From Bacillus salipaludis (lineage in GTDB: Bacteria > Bacillota > Bacilli > Bacillales_B > DSM-18226): a stretch of 64,000 nt of DNA. Shown here in pieces: positions 8,650 to 17,325 of the stretch (position 1 is the stretch's first letter; each line of letters opens with the position of its first letter). The notes beneath the pieces were generated by a model. It worked only from the letters and a program-made list of their open reading frames with translations. It had not been told where the DNA came from and searched no databases. The position numbers and the translations under genes were made by a program. Location: positions 124,001 through 188,000 of the forward strand of contig NZ_SMYO01000001.1 in assembly GCF_004358205.1 (NCBI RefSeq), in the 5' to 3' direction.

Positions 8650-9969
8650 TTAAATAAACATATTTACAATTAAAGCTACACCAAAAGCTACGAATGACAA
8701 AATCGTTTCTAATACTGTCCAGGTTTTAAAGGTTTCCTTAACAGACAAGCCTAGATATTCTTTCACCATCCAGAAGCCTGCATCATTTACATGTGAGAAC
8801 ATTAGTGAACCTGCACCTGTAACAATTACGAGAAGCTCCATATTGACACCTGACATATGTTGAACGATAGGTGCCACAATTCCTGCTGCCGTTGTTAAAG
8901 CAACAGTTGCTGAACCAGTTGCAATACGAATTAGTCCTGCAATCATAAATGCTAACACAAGTGGTGATAGGTGGATATTCTGTGACATATCACCGATTGT
9001 AGCACCTACGCCGCTATCAATAAGGATTTGTTTAAATCCGCCCCCAGCACCAATAATAGCAATGATAGAACCAACTGGAAGGAAGCATTCCTCCGTAAAT
9101 TTCTTAATCCCATTTTTATCAATGCCTTGACGAATTCCAAGGAAGTAGAAAGCGGCAAAACAAGCGATTAAGAGTGCAATAAGCGGACTACCGATAAAGA
9201 TGAAAAATTTCGTAATTCCGCTTGGAATCCCTATATATGGAGCGACAGCTGAGAAAATCATTAAGATTACAGGTAGTAATATAATAAAGAATGATAATCC
9301 TGTGCTAGGTAATTTCTGTGCTGCCATATTGATTTTAATTAATTCAGGCTCATTCTCTGGAATGACCCGCTTGTGAACCCATTTAGCAAATATTGGACCT
9401 GCAATGACTACAGATGGGATTGCAATAAGCAGGGAATATAGCAGTACCTTTCCCATGTTCGCATTATAAATCGAAATAGCGGCAATTGCACCTGGATGCG
9501 GTGGCACTAAACCATGCACGATAGATAATCCTGCGATGGCTGGAAGGGCAATCAATAAAATATTTTGTTTTGATGTTTTATGGATTGAAATAACCAATGG
9601 AAGTACAATTAAGATTCCAACTTCAAAGAATACAGGGATCCCGATAATAAAACCGGCTAACATCATGGCCCATGGAAGTTTTTTTACGCCAAATTTATTA
9701 ACGAAGAAATTCGCAACCTGAACGCCTGCTCCTGATTCAGCCATCATTTTACCTAAAATTGTACCTAATGCTAAAATACCGACTAAATGACCTAAAGCAC
9801 CGCCAACTCCTGTTTCAATTCCGCTAACAATTTTATCCATCGATAAACCTGAAAAAATGGCTAGAAATAGAGTTGCGACTGTTAAACTTATAAATGCATG
9901 CCATTTAAACACTGAAACTCCGATTATAACAATAATAATAGCTAATAAGGTAAGCAATAAGCTTGTCAT
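8650..9969 (-). CDS. gntP: Gluconate permease, GntP family
   Basis: A 439-residue, strongly hydrophobic protein of about 12 membrane segments and the usual GntP length. It should import gluconate by proton symport. Family segments include GVGGALGHLVGILALGTILG (about 54-73), the VPPHPGA motif near 155 and HVNDAGFW near the C-terminus. A GGAAGGTGA site precedes the ATG. It completes an import-and-phosphorylate pair with gntK. A cre-like site (10076-10089) and an RpiR-type palindrome lie upstream, so it is probably induced by sugar acid and repressed by glucose. Confidence 0.93.
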   Translation of the reverse strand: MTSLLLTLLAIIIVIIGVSVFKWHAFISLTVATLFLAIFSGLSMDKIVSGIETGVGGALGHLVGILALGTILGKMMAESGAGVQVANFFVNKFGVKKLPWAMMLAGFIIGIPVFFEVGILIVLPLVISIHKTSKQNILLIALPAIAGLSIVHGLVPPHPGAIAAISIYNANMGKVLLYSLLIAIPSVVIAGPIFAKWVHKRVIPENEPELIKINMAAQKLPSTGLSFFIILLPVILMIFSAVAPYIGIPSGITKFFIFIGSPLIALLIACFAAFYFLGIRQGIDKNGIKKFTEECFLPVGSIIAIIGAGGGFKQILIDSGVGATIGDMSQNIHLSPLVLAFMIAGLIRIATGSATVALTTAAGIVAPIVQHMSGVNMELLVIVTGAGSLMFSHVNDAGFWMVKEYLGLSVKETFKTWTVLETILSFVAFGVALIVNMFI

Positions 9970-10075
9970 ACGTTGAATTCACCTTCCCTTTTTTTGTAAG
10001 CCCTTTCGAACGTCTATAAAATTTTTTCTCTCATTTTGTTGAAAAACTTTATATCATTATTTGGCCAATAATTGA

Positions 10076-10089
10076 TGAAAGCACTTTCA
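10076..10089. promoter_or_regulatory. cre site upstream of gntP
   Basis: TGAAAGCACTTTCA differs by one base from the ideal CcpA site TGAAAGCGCTTTCA and is itself a two-fold symmetric site. Confidence 0.6.
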
Positions 10090-10106
10090 AGGCATACTCT
10101 GATTAT

Positions 10107-10157
10107 ATGAAAGAAATTTTCTTTTATCAATAGTTTTTAAGAAAAAATTTTTTTCGT
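10107..10157. promoter_or_regulatory. Two candidate RpiR operators upstream of gntP
   Basis: ATGAAAGAAATTTTCTTTT and, 20 bases on, AAGAAAAAATTTTTTTCGT. The second is nearly identical to the palindrome at 7713-7731, implying one regulator for both loci. Confidence 0.5.
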
Positions 10158-10165
10158 ATTTTTCC

Positions 10166-10195
10166 CATAAAAAAATCTACCCTAAAAGGTAGATT
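10166..10195 (-). terminator. Terminator of the HutD-like gene
   Basis: On the minus strand AATCTACC-TTTTAG-GGTAGATT followed by TTTTT. Confidence 0.85.
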
Positions 10196-10200
10196 CTCTC

Positions 10201-10785
10201 TTAATAAATACTAGCTCTTATAATAGAAGTATTAATGTCCTTATCCCTTTGTAAGGTGATATTCCTTACTTCTGAGTTGATAATCATTGTGTCACCCTTT
10301 TCTAACAAGAATGCTTCATCTTCACTTGCGTCAACATGAACCGTTCCATCGACACAATAGAAAATCTCAGTTTGTCCATTTAATACCAACCTAACATCAG
10401 GATTCACTTTTCCAAGATGGATCGCAGAAAGATCCCCCTCAAATCCATTTGCCAACATTAAATTAAAGTCTGTTACCTTCCCTTTACTCCGTGTTGTCCA
10501 CTCTCCATCAAAACGGTCCAGGTCAAACGGCCTTAAATACACTGAACGTTGTCCTTCATGCTCAAGGTACATTTCACCTTCAAGAATCATAATGACTCTA
10601 TTGATTCCTGGTAGGTGCGTAAAAAGGGATTCTTCAACTTCTACTTCAGCAGTACTAATCCGCCAATTAAAATTACGCAAAGAATAGTCCGCATTTTCCG
10701 GGTAAATAGCCAATTGGGTTGTTTTTCCACCCGACCATAAGCTTGTTTTTTGTTGATTTTTTTTGATTATTTTTATTGAATGCAT
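10201..10785 (-). CDS. HutD/Ves-family protein
   Basis: A 194-residue, cupin-like HutD/Ves protein (SLWSGGKTTQLAIYP, NFNWRISTAEVE, LPGINRVIMILEGE and FDGEW are family segments). HutD is often encoded with histidine-degradation genes and has been suggested to act as a regulator or sensor, but its reaction is unknown. I chose the internal ATG at 10785 because a GGAGTG site sits eight bases upstream; a longer frame to 10911 would run into the promoter of the divergent K+ channel gene. No hut genes are visible nearby, so the local role is unclear. Confidence 0.75.
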   Translation of the reverse strand: MHSIKIIKKNQQKTSLWSGGKTTQLAIYPENADYSLRNFNWRISTAEVEVEESLFTHLPGINRVIMILEGEMYLEHEGQRSVYLRPFDLDRFDGEWTTRSKGKVTDFNLMLANGFEGDLSAIHLGKVNPDVRLVLNGQTEIFYCVDGTVHVDASEDEAFLLEKGDTMIINSEVRNITLQRDKDINTSIIRASIY

Positions 10786-10917
10786 TATACAATCACTCCA
10801 GTAAATGTTGTTATATAGTAGATAAAAAACAACTGTATTTTCTATGTTTAATTTACCGTTTATTTCGGGAAACATAAAGAAAATTATTTGTTTCTCTTTT
10901 AAGCTTGGCATGATTTT

Positions 10918-11979
10918 ATGGGCATGAAATTAATCAAATTCCTCTATTACCTAACCATGGTAAGGGGTAGAATTTTTCTGCCCTTTATTCTTTTTTACAT
11001 CTTAATCGCTTCATTTATTGCTTATTCTCTTGAACCCAAAACCTTTGAGTCCTATCTTACTAGTGTTTATTGGGTTCTTACTACGTTAGCAACAGTTGGT
11101 TTCGGTGACTATGCTCCTGTCACCAATGTTGGAAAAACCTTTACCATTTTTCTTTATATTACCGGAGTTGGCCTTTTAAGTTTATTCTTTGGGAAAATCT
11201 TTGCCTCATTTAGGTTATTTGAAAAGCATAAAGCTGGAGGGAAAATGAAATATACAGGTAAAAATCATTTTATTTTAATTGGATGGAGTGAAAAAACAAA
11301 ATTAGCCATTCAAGAAATTTTTAAAACTGATAAAAAAGTTGATATTGTCGTAATTGATCATGTCGAAACTGCACCAATAATGGAAGAACGCTTGTTTTAT
11401 GTTCGCGGGGATGCTACAAATGAGGAAACCCTAAAGCAAGCAAACTTGTCAAAGGCAAAAGGGGTTATTATTTTTGCTGATCGATCATCACAAGAAACCT
11501 TTCCTAAAAAAGATCCCCTGTTAGTCGATGGGAAAACGTTATTAATTGCCACTGCCATCACAACAATGGAGGAAAAATTAAATAAATCAATCCATGTAAC
11601 GGCAGAAGTCATTAATCAAAACCATTTACCATTATTCAAGCAAGTCAATGTTGATGAATTTATCCCGACGGAAGAAATGATTTCACATGCTGCAGTTAGA
11701 TCACTCTTTTCTCACGGTGTAACACATATGTATTCAGAATTATTGAGCACTGAGGCAGGGGAATCTGTCTTCGAAATTACAAAACAAGCTCATTGGAAAA
11801 CCTACCGAGACGCATTTTTGGATCTTCTTAACAAAGGAGCCACTCTTATTGCCGATGGCGGTGATCTTCACATCAATCAAAAATTAGACGAGCCAATTCC
11901 CGCAGATGCACAACTATTCATTATTTATAACAAACAAAGCTTTACCAATTTATGCGAAAAAATGCCAGATACCTTCTAA
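10918..11979 (+). CDS. yugO: Two-helix K+ channel with RCK (TrkA-N) domain, YugO-like
   Basis: A 353-residue ion channel: first helix at about 19-37, pore loop with selectivity filter TVGFGD (59-64), second helix at about 73-93, then a cytoplasmic RCK/TrkA-N nucleotide-binding domain from about 108 and a C-terminal regulatory part. This is the MthK/YugO layout. In B. subtilis YugO releases K+ and carries electrical signals in biofilms; orthology here is inferred from layout. The ribosome site is weak and an ATG two codons downstream is an alternative start. Its 3' end contains the terminator of the convergent gene. Confidence 0.85.
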   Translation: MGMKLIKFLYYLTMVRGRIFLPFILFYILIASFIAYSLEPKTFESYLTSVYWVLTTLATVGFGDYAPVTNVGKTFTIFLYITGVGLLSLFFGKIFASFRLFEKHKAGGKMKYTGKNHFILIGWSEKTKLAIQEIFKTDKKVDIVVIDHVETAPIMEERLFYVRGDATNEETLKQANLSKAKGVIIFADRSSQETFPKKDPLLVDGKTLLIATAITTMEEKLNKSIHVTAEVINQNHLPLFKQVNVDEFIPTEEMISHAAVRSLFSHGVTHMYSELLSTEAGESVFEITKQAHWKTYRDAFLDLLNKGATLIADGGDLHINQKLDEPIPADAQLFIIYNKQSFTNLCEKMPDTF

Positions 11980-11992
11980 AAGGTCTCTGGCA
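11956..11992 (-). terminator. Terminator of the 95-residue membrane protein gene, inside the channel gene's 3' end
   Basis: TGCCAGAGACCTT/AAGGTATCTGGCA stem (one mismatch) followed by TTTTTTC on the minus strand. It overlaps the last codons and stop of the K+ channel gene. Confidence 0.8.
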
Positions 11993-12010
11993 CTATAGGG
12001 AATCATTTTG

Positions 12011-12298
12011 TCATCCAAGATTGAAAATGATAATACCAAAACATGCAGCAAACAACAAGATATTAAGACCAATACCAATCAATAATCCCTGACCTAATTG
12101 TTTTTTTCCTTTCGAAAAGCTGACAACGGTCAAAATAATAAGGGCAATCGGGGCAGCAAAGATATAAAAAATGGTAATCATTGGAACGGCAAACATGATC
12201 AGAAGACCTAATAAATAAATCCCAACTGATATTCCAATCCCTCTCCAAAGGTCTTTTAAAGATCCATTTCCGCCTTTCCCATCCTGATTTTGGTCCAA
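12011..12298 (-). CDS. Small three-helix membrane protein of unknown function
   Basis: A 95-residue protein with three predicted membrane helices (about 20-40, 42-62, 73-93) and a charged, Gly-rich N-terminus. I do not recognise the family. The start is TTG; AAAGGAGC lies at the proper distance upstream and no ATG is suitably placed. It sits 24 bases after the radical SAM gene on the same strand, without a terminator between them, and ends in its own terminator, so it may be the last gene of the Lgt-like/radical SAM operon. A role in that pathway is a guess. Confidence 0.7.
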   Translation of the reverse strand: MDQNQDGKGGNGSLKDLWRGIGISVGIYLLGLLIMFAVPMITIFYIFAAPIALIILTVVSFSKGKKQLGQGLLIGIGLNILLFAACFGIIIFNLG

Positions 12299-12322
12299 AC
12301 CACTCAGCTCCTTTAAAATTAA

Positions 12323-13738
12323 CTATTTAACGGTTGTTTTCCCCTCAAGCTCTTCCCTGATTTTCAGTAACTCAAGTTCCTTGTCGTCACGGTAAAATAA
12401 ATTATAGGTATCAAACGGAATAATTCTTCCATCTGGATGAGCAATGTGTACACACGATTTTTTAACAGAACGGACATCAAAATTGTAGGCATCTAAAAAT
12501 TGCATGATAATGACGCGAAAAACATTATCATAGCCGATTTCTCCCGGCATCGCCACCTTTGGCAGGCAGCATAATAAATCCTTTAACGATAAGGCAGAGG
12601 AATCGGGCGAATGATTTAACGAGAATAATTTGAAAATCATATTTTTGATTGTTTCGTCTTGTTCAAAAACAATGGTATTGCGTTCCCCTTCTAACAGAAT
12701 CTTTGGATCCACTAACCCAGTTAAAGGAGTAACCTCTCCATTGAGTTTGAGAGCATAACCCATTGCAAGGCAATCAGGATGACATGGGACAGGGATGATA
12801 TCCTTTGAGCCAAATACATTGGATTGGTCGATGATCATTTGGCGGACTTCACTTAATGTTAAACGGTTGACTGCTGGATCGTATTCTTCTAATCTGCCTG
12901 CCGCCTGAATCGGCTGGAAAGTCACACCGCGAACACATTTTTGCTGCAGGCCGTATTGTATGATTTTTCCTACTTCGTGATCATTTAGCCCTTTTTTCAA
13001 AGTAACTACTAGTGTCGTAGAAATATTGTATTCATTTAGGTTTTCGATTGCCTTTTGTCTGATATCTCTTAAATCTACGCCTCTTAATTCTTCAAGTGCA
13101 TCTTTTTCAAAACTATCAAATTGGAGATAAATCTCAAATCCTGGTGAATAGGTGGCGAGCTTCTTCACAAATTCTTTATCATTAGCAATCCGGAGGCCGT
13201 TTGTATTGACCATTATATGCCGGATTGGTCTTGATTTTGCGAGATCAAGAATTTCAAAAAACTGCGGATGAATCGTTGGTTCCCCACCGCTTATTTGCAC
13301 AATATCCGGTTCCCGTTCGTTTTTAATAATTTGATCTAACATAAACTCAATTTTTTCTAAACTACGGAAGGTTCCCTTTTGCGGGGAGGATTCTGCATAG
13401 CAAATCGGGCATTTTAAATTGCAGCGCTCGGTAATTTCAAGTAGTGTTAAGCAGCTGTGCTGTTCATGGTCGGGACATAGACCGCAGTCATAGGGGCATC
13501 CATATTTAATTGGTGTGTTCCAGCGATATGGCATTTCCGAAGGCTTAATAAACTCACGGCACCATTTGTAATACTCAACATCTGTTGAAATTAAGACCTT
13601 TTCCCTGCCGTGTTGCAGACAATTCTTCACGAGGTAAACCTTTTCATTTTCAATAATGACCTTAGCTTCGACTTTTCGCAAACAGGTGGAACAAATACTA
13701 TTGGTCAATTCATAAAACAAATACGGACGATTAGGCAT
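12323..13738 (-). CDS. Radical SAM protein of the MJ0619/tetraether-lipid-synthase-like family
   Basis: A 471-residue multi-cluster radical SAM enzyme. The N-terminus has a rubredoxin-like Cys set (C16, C19, C40), then the CPYDCGLCPDH motif (C81, C85, C88), a further Cys at 96, then the radical SAM motif CNLKCPIC (C106, C110, C113), a GGEPT motif near 160, and more cysteines in the C-terminal half (CHPDC, LCC). This order is typical of the family that includes archaeal MJ0619 and tetraether synthase Tes, which couple lipid tails. Its stop-side neighbour upstream is an Lgt-like gene overlapping it by eight bases, so the two are translationally coupled. Lipid modification is inferred; the substrate is unknown. 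Confidence 0.8.
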   Translation of the reverse strand: MPNRPYLFYELTNSICSTCLRKVEAKVIIENEKVYLVKNCLQHGREKVLISTDVEYYKWCREFIKPSEMPYRWNTPIKYGCPYDCGLCPDHEQHSCLTLLEITERCNLKCPICYAESSPQKGTFRSLEKIEFMLDQIIKNEREPDIVQISGGEPTIHPQFFEILDLAKSRPIRHIMVNTNGLRIANDKEFVKKLATYSPGFEIYLQFDSFEKDALEELRGVDLRDIRQKAIENLNEYNISTTLVVTLKKGLNDHEVGKIIQYGLQQKCVRGVTFQPIQAAGRLEEYDPAVNRLTLSEVRQMIIDQSNVFGSKDIIPVPCHPDCLAMGYALKLNGEVTPLTGLVDPKILLEGERNTIVFEQDETIKNMIFKLFSLNHSPDSSALSLKDLLCCLPKVAMPGEIGYDNVFRVIIMQFLDAYNFDVRSVKKSCVHIAHPDGRIIPFDTYNLFYRDDKELELLKIREELEGKTTVK

Positions 13739-14474
13739 AAAGTGCTCTCCTCTTTTCGGTTTGTTTTTTGTTTACCAGCCATATGTAATACGTAATTCCA
13801 AGCAAACAAGCAATTTGGATATTATTAAAAACCCAATAAGGATGCGGTGTTGGTTTGATAAAATCAATTAAAAGGCGAAACGTTAAATAATTAAGCATGA
13901 AGAGTTGAAACAAAAGCCCCTCCCAACCGAATTTTTTTCTTTTCATTTGAAACAGACAGAATACAAGAATTCCTAGGAAAAAAATTTCATACAGCTGTGT
14001 TGGATGCCTTTTTACACCATCGCCAAAGTCCACACCTGTAAACCATGTTGTTGCAACCCCGTAGGTATGATCATCTAACCCAGTTAAAAAACAGCCAATC
14101 CGCCCAATCATCATACCCACTGCTAGAGGAAGAACAAAATCATCTCCAGTGGAACGTGTCCATCCGATACATTTCTTCGCAATTTCCACCCCAATTAATC
14201 CGCCCAATAAACCACCGACAATGGTTTTCCCTTCCATTAAATATAGGATACTATTCCAATGTTCCAGCGTCTTTTTGGGGTCCTCAAACCAATAAAGCAG
14301 TTTTGAACCCAAAGCTGCACCTAATGTAGCACCGACAACAACCCACAATGCTTTGTCTATTGGAATCCTTTCCTTATTTCTTGTATATAAATAAACGCGA
14401 AAGCCGATGAAATAAGCAAGTGATTCGAATAAAAAATGGGGGTGTATTCCAAAGATATAGAACGGAAACTGCAT
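13731..14474 (-). CDS. Lgt-like membrane protein, divergent paralogue
   Basis: A 247-residue, multi-helix membrane protein with the Lgt fold signature: GRIGCFLTGLDDH at about 124-136 in place of GRIGNFINGE, RHPTQLYE at 156-163, and an LNYLTFR segment near 194 that keeps the Tyr/Arg of the Lgt C-terminus. Lgt moves diacylglyceryl from phosphatidylglycerol to lipoproteins. Here the HGGL segment that carries the essential His of E. coli Lgt reads VGGL (about 86-89), and the Asn of the signature is Cys, so it is probably not the housekeeping Lgt. It overlaps the radical SAM gene by eight bases; together they may modify phospholipid-derived groups. Function is inferred. Confidence 0.8.
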   Translation of the reverse strand: MQFPFYIFGIHPHFLFESLAYFIGFRVYLYTRNKERIPIDKALWVVVGATLGAALGSKLLYWFEDPKKTLEHWNSILYLMEGKTIVGGLLGGLIGVEIAKKCIGWTRSTGDDFVLPLAVGMMIGRIGCFLTGLDDHTYGVATTWFTGVDFGDGVKRHPTQLYEIFFLGILVFCLFQMKRKKFGWEGLLFQLFMLNYLTFRLLIDFIKPTPHPYWVFNNIQIACLLGITYYIWLVNKKQTEKRRALYA

Positions 14475-14583
14475 TTCATCCTTCCTCCCTTCTCCCCTCT
14501 ATAGTATCAGAATATTGGAAAATAATTCTTCCCTTTTACTATTTTTTAACTATATTCATAGAATAAGAGAAGAGTGATTTTAC

Positions 14584-15243
14584 TCAACTCCTTCGCTTCT
14601 TTAATTTCCGATAAACCCGGTATCCTTTTCTAACCCCATCAATGATAAAAAAAGGAATCCTTGGATGATGTTTTAATAAAAATGGTTGATAAATTTTATA
14701 ATAGGCTTTTTTCAGATCATCCCATTTACTACAATATCCCACTTTATAGAAATCCGAGACATCTACGATATAGCCTCTTCCCTCATACATCACGACATTT
14801 TTCCCGTGAACATCATAGGGGTTTAAACCAACTGATCTGGCATAGTCTAAGCCACGATCAATATCCTTTATTACCGTTTCCGGTATCGGAATTCCCTTTA
14901 TGATTGCATTAAACAACGTAATTCCCTCAAGCTTTTTTAGTACTAAATAATTCTCCCCATAAGCTATTAAATTCGAAAAAGTTTCATGATTACCTAATCG
15001 CTTATAGACTTCAATTTCTTTTTTCAGTTCCTCAGGACTTCTTCCGTAAACCTTGACAACACGACCTGGATCAGAACCATGTGAAAAAACACCGGCATAA
15101 TTTCCATTTCCAATTGTTATCCATGACTTCGACTGATTTCGAACAAAAATGGGGTCAAATGGATTGGGAGAGATTAATTGTATATTAGGCAATAATTCAT
15201 TTTCTATTAGTTTGATATAATGATCCGTGCTCATTTTCCCCAC
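14584..15243 (-). CDS. Kinase-like protein (YrzF-type)
   Basis: A 219-residue protein with a small protein-kinase-like fold: a Gly-rich loop GNGNYAGVF (about 44-52), VVKVYG with a candidate ATP-binding Lys, YDVHGKNVVM as the catalytic-loop equivalent and VDVSDF in the place of DFG. It resembles B. subtilis YrzF-type proteins, often annotated as serine/threonine kinases without a proven substrate. The C-terminus is very basic. The start is GTG with AAGGA five bases upstream; an ATG three codons on is an alternative. It is followed by a gap and the Lgt-like gene, so co-transcription is uncertain. Confidence 0.75.
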   Translation of the reverse strand: MGKMSTDHYIKLIENELLPNIQLISPNPFDPIFVRNQSKSWITIGNGNYAGVFSHGSDPGRVVKVYGRSPEELKKEIEVYKRLGNHETFSNLIAYGENYLVLKKLEGITLFNAIIKGIPIPETVIKDIDRGLDYARSVGLNPYDVHGKNVVMYEGRGYIVDVSDFYKVGYCSKWDDLKKAYYKIYQPFLLKHHPRIPFFIIDGVRKGYRVYRKLKKRRS

Positions 15244-15348
15244 TCACTTCCTTTTTTCCTTCCTTTTTTATATGCAACGTAATACACTGAGTATACAGTA
15301 AAAATAATTGAAAAACTGATTTGAAATGAAAAAGAATGGAGGGATAAG

Positions 15349-15906
15349 ATGGCATTTCCCATTTTAGGAACAAAAAGACTTAGGCTAATTGAAATTGGCC
15401 ACCAGCATGTGAACAGCCTATATGAAATTTTATCATTAGACGAAGTAATGAAATACTATGGGACTGACCGTTTTACTTTCCCTGCTGAAGCTTCAAGATT
15501 AATAGATATGTTTCAAAGAAATTTTATTGAAAAACGAGGGATTCGCTGGGGGATTGTCTTAAAAGGGAATCAAAAGTTTATTGGTACTATAGGACTCAAT
15601 GGATTACAGCTAAAAAATAAACGAGCCGAGATTGGATACGAAATACACCCTCATTATTGGAGAAATGGATATACATCTGAGGCAATTAATGAGGTTTTAC
15701 AATTTAGTTTTGAAAAATTAGATTTATATCGGATTGGAGCGGTTGTATATCCCGAAAATGTGGCATCAGTTAACCTTCTTAAAAAGATAGGTTTCATAAA
15801 GGAAGGATTACTTCGCGGCTACATCAAACAAAATAATCAATCCCATGACACGTATGTCCTTTCGTTATTAAAGCCTGAATGGGAAAAAGAAAGGCGCTTG
15901 ATCTAG
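15349..15906 (+). CDS. GNAT-family N-acetyltransferase (RimJ/RimL type)
   Basis: A 185-residue acetyltransferase of the RimJ/RimL group: opening strand RLRLIEI, acetyl-CoA region IGYEIHPHYWRNGYTSEAI (the Q/RxxGxG/A-type loop here is RNGYT) and the closing NVASVNLLKKIGF segment. It probably moves an acetyl group to an amine on a protein N-terminus or small molecule; the substrate is unknown. A GGAGGG site precedes the ATG. It is one of few plus-strand genes and stands alone, ending at a bidirectional terminator. Confidence 0.87.
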   Translation: MAFPILGTKRLRLIEIGHQHVNSLYEILSLDEVMKYYGTDRFTFPAEASRLIDMFQRNFIEKRGIRWGIVLKGNQKFIGTIGLNGLQLKNKRAEIGYEIHPHYWRNGYTSEAINEVLQFSFEKLDLYRIGAVVYPENVASVNLLKKIGFIKEGLLRGYIKQNNQSHDTYVLSLLKPEWEKERRLI

Positions 15907-15913
15907 ACAATTT

Positions 15914-15942
15914 AAAAAGCCAGGAGCAATCACTGGCTTTTT
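15914..15942. terminator. Bidirectional terminator
   Basis: AAAAAGCCAG ... CTGGCTTTTT between the GNAT gene and the convergent small gene. Confidence 0.9.
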
Positions 15943-16140
15943 CTATTCATCAAAAAATTCTTGAAATTCTTTTGTGTTTTCTCCATGATAATAAGGATTT
16001 TCTTCCTTTACATTTTTTGAATCAAGATTGGTTTTAATCACTAACATGGGCTCGGATGGTCTTTCCGCAATGATCCGGTCATTTAATTTGTCAAAATCAG
16101 GCAGCTTTTTATTTCCAGGCTGTTTTGGATTCATACACAA
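15943..16140 (-). CDS. Small soluble protein of unknown function
   Basis: A 65-residue, charged protein with no membrane segment, no recognisable domain and a Pro/Lys-rich start. An excellent AGGAGG site lies six bases from the GTG start (an ATG two codons later is an alternative), which supports translation. It ends at the bidirectional terminator shared with the GNAT gene. Confidence 0.6.
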   Translation of the reverse strand: MCMNPKQPGNKKLPDFDKLNDRIIAERPSEPMLVIKTNLDSKNVKEENPYYHGENTKEFQEFFDE

Positions 16141-16192
16141 CCCACCTCCTAGAGATAGGGTGCTTATTTTCCCTTCAAATCATTCAATCCTT

Positions 16193-16735
16193 TTAAATGC
16201 CCACAGAATTCATCAAGACAATTCGCCAGCCATCGGGATCTTCAATCGTAACACCGCCTCTTCCCCAATAAGGGTTTTCAGGGGTGACTTCACCGTACCC
16301 CATCGCCGACAGTCTATGTATCATTCGCTCCAACTCAAACTGATTAGGAAGGTAAAAAACTAGTAAATGTTCTTTTGTCGGGATTGGCAATTCCACCTTT
16401 TCCTCTGACTGAGTAAATTCTAAATGGTAACTGTTATTAGGCAGACCGAACATCACTCCATCATACCCTTCATGGCCGCGAAACTCGCCAATCTGTTCCA
16501 AACCAATGCCATTTCGATAAAATTCAATTATTTTATCGATTTGATTCGTTGGACGTGCCATCCGGAATTGTACTGCTGGAACACTTTCATTCCATTCCTT
16601 TCTCACAATGATGGTATACGGAAGATCAGGATGATTGAACCTCTCCGACTGTAACCCGGACACAATAGCGGTAATAGGATGAATCGTTGCACTTCGGTCT
16701 GTTGGATACCAATTTCTTCCCTCCCTTACAATCAC
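16193..16735 (-). pseudogene. VOC-family frame: 3' part of a frameshifted VOC gene joined to a YycE-like VOC domain
   Basis: A 180-codon frame. Residues about 1-45 (VREGRNWYPTDRSA...) look like the C-terminal half of a two-module glyoxalase-type protein whose N-terminal part is in the next frame upstream. From about Met58 a complete VOC domain begins (ARPTNQIDKIIEFYRNGIG, GYDGVMFGLP, YHLEFTQ, DPDGWRIVL), similar to B. subtilis YycE. The GTG at 16735 overlaps the upstream stop. VOC proteins bind a metal and act on varied substrates; none is known here. The YycE-like part could still be translated alone, but I see no good ribosome site before Met58. Confidence 0.6.
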
Positions 16736-17244
16736 AAAAACCCCCTGTTTATCTCCATAAAAAGCAAAGGTTTCACTTTCCTCTTTTGATTGTCGGATAC
16801 TTTCGAAAACAAAAGATTTTGCATATCCTTTACGGAAGGAACGGGCAAACCAATCTCTCCAACATCATACCATGAGGATTTCGGCCGATTTTCTCCCCAG
16901 TGAAAAGGTCTTTCAAGCATTTCGAGAATATTACCGTCCGGATCATGAAAATACGCTTGTTTTCCTTGCCAAAACATGCTGTAATGCCCGTCTTCATCCG
17001 GTAATAAAAGCTTTCTTTCAGCAAGTTTCACATACATTTTGTCATAGTATTCCGAGTTTGTCCGGAAGCAAACATGATAATATGGTGAATGATTGTCCAG
17101 TTCAAATATTAGTTTGGTTGTCCCCGCCCTTACTGCAAAATAAGTTTCTGCATCACTTATGAGTTCCATTTCTAAATCCTCTGTATAAAATTTCTTCATT
17201 TCATCCAGTTTAAAGCATTTTAACTGTAACTGATAGATTTTCAT
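16732..17244 (-). pseudogene. VOC-family protein, 5' part of a probably frameshifted gene
   Basis: A 170-codon frame. The ATG at 17244 has a GGGAGTGAGGAG site. Residues 1-110 are a full VOC/glyoxalase domain ending DPDGNILEML; then comes VGEIGLPVPSVKDMQNLL, the start of a second module, and the frame decays into unrelated residues and stops. In the neighbouring frame the expected continuation is readable (FESIRQSKEESETFAFYGDKQ, then VFVIVREGRNW), joining the next frame downstream. One base lost (or two gained) around 16795-16820, near the AAAACAAAAG run, explains this. It may be a true mutation or a sequencing error. Confidence 0.65.
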
Positions 17245-17325
17245 TCTCCTCACTCCCTTACCTTTATTATAAACAGGACGAATGCAGAATTTGTTAATCA
17301 AAAGTCTGAAAACATCCCCTGCAAA

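Noticed and set aside
10786..10911. Longer N-terminus for the HutD-like protein
   Set aside because: No ribosome site, unlike the ATG at 10785, and it would fill the promoter of the divergent channel gene.
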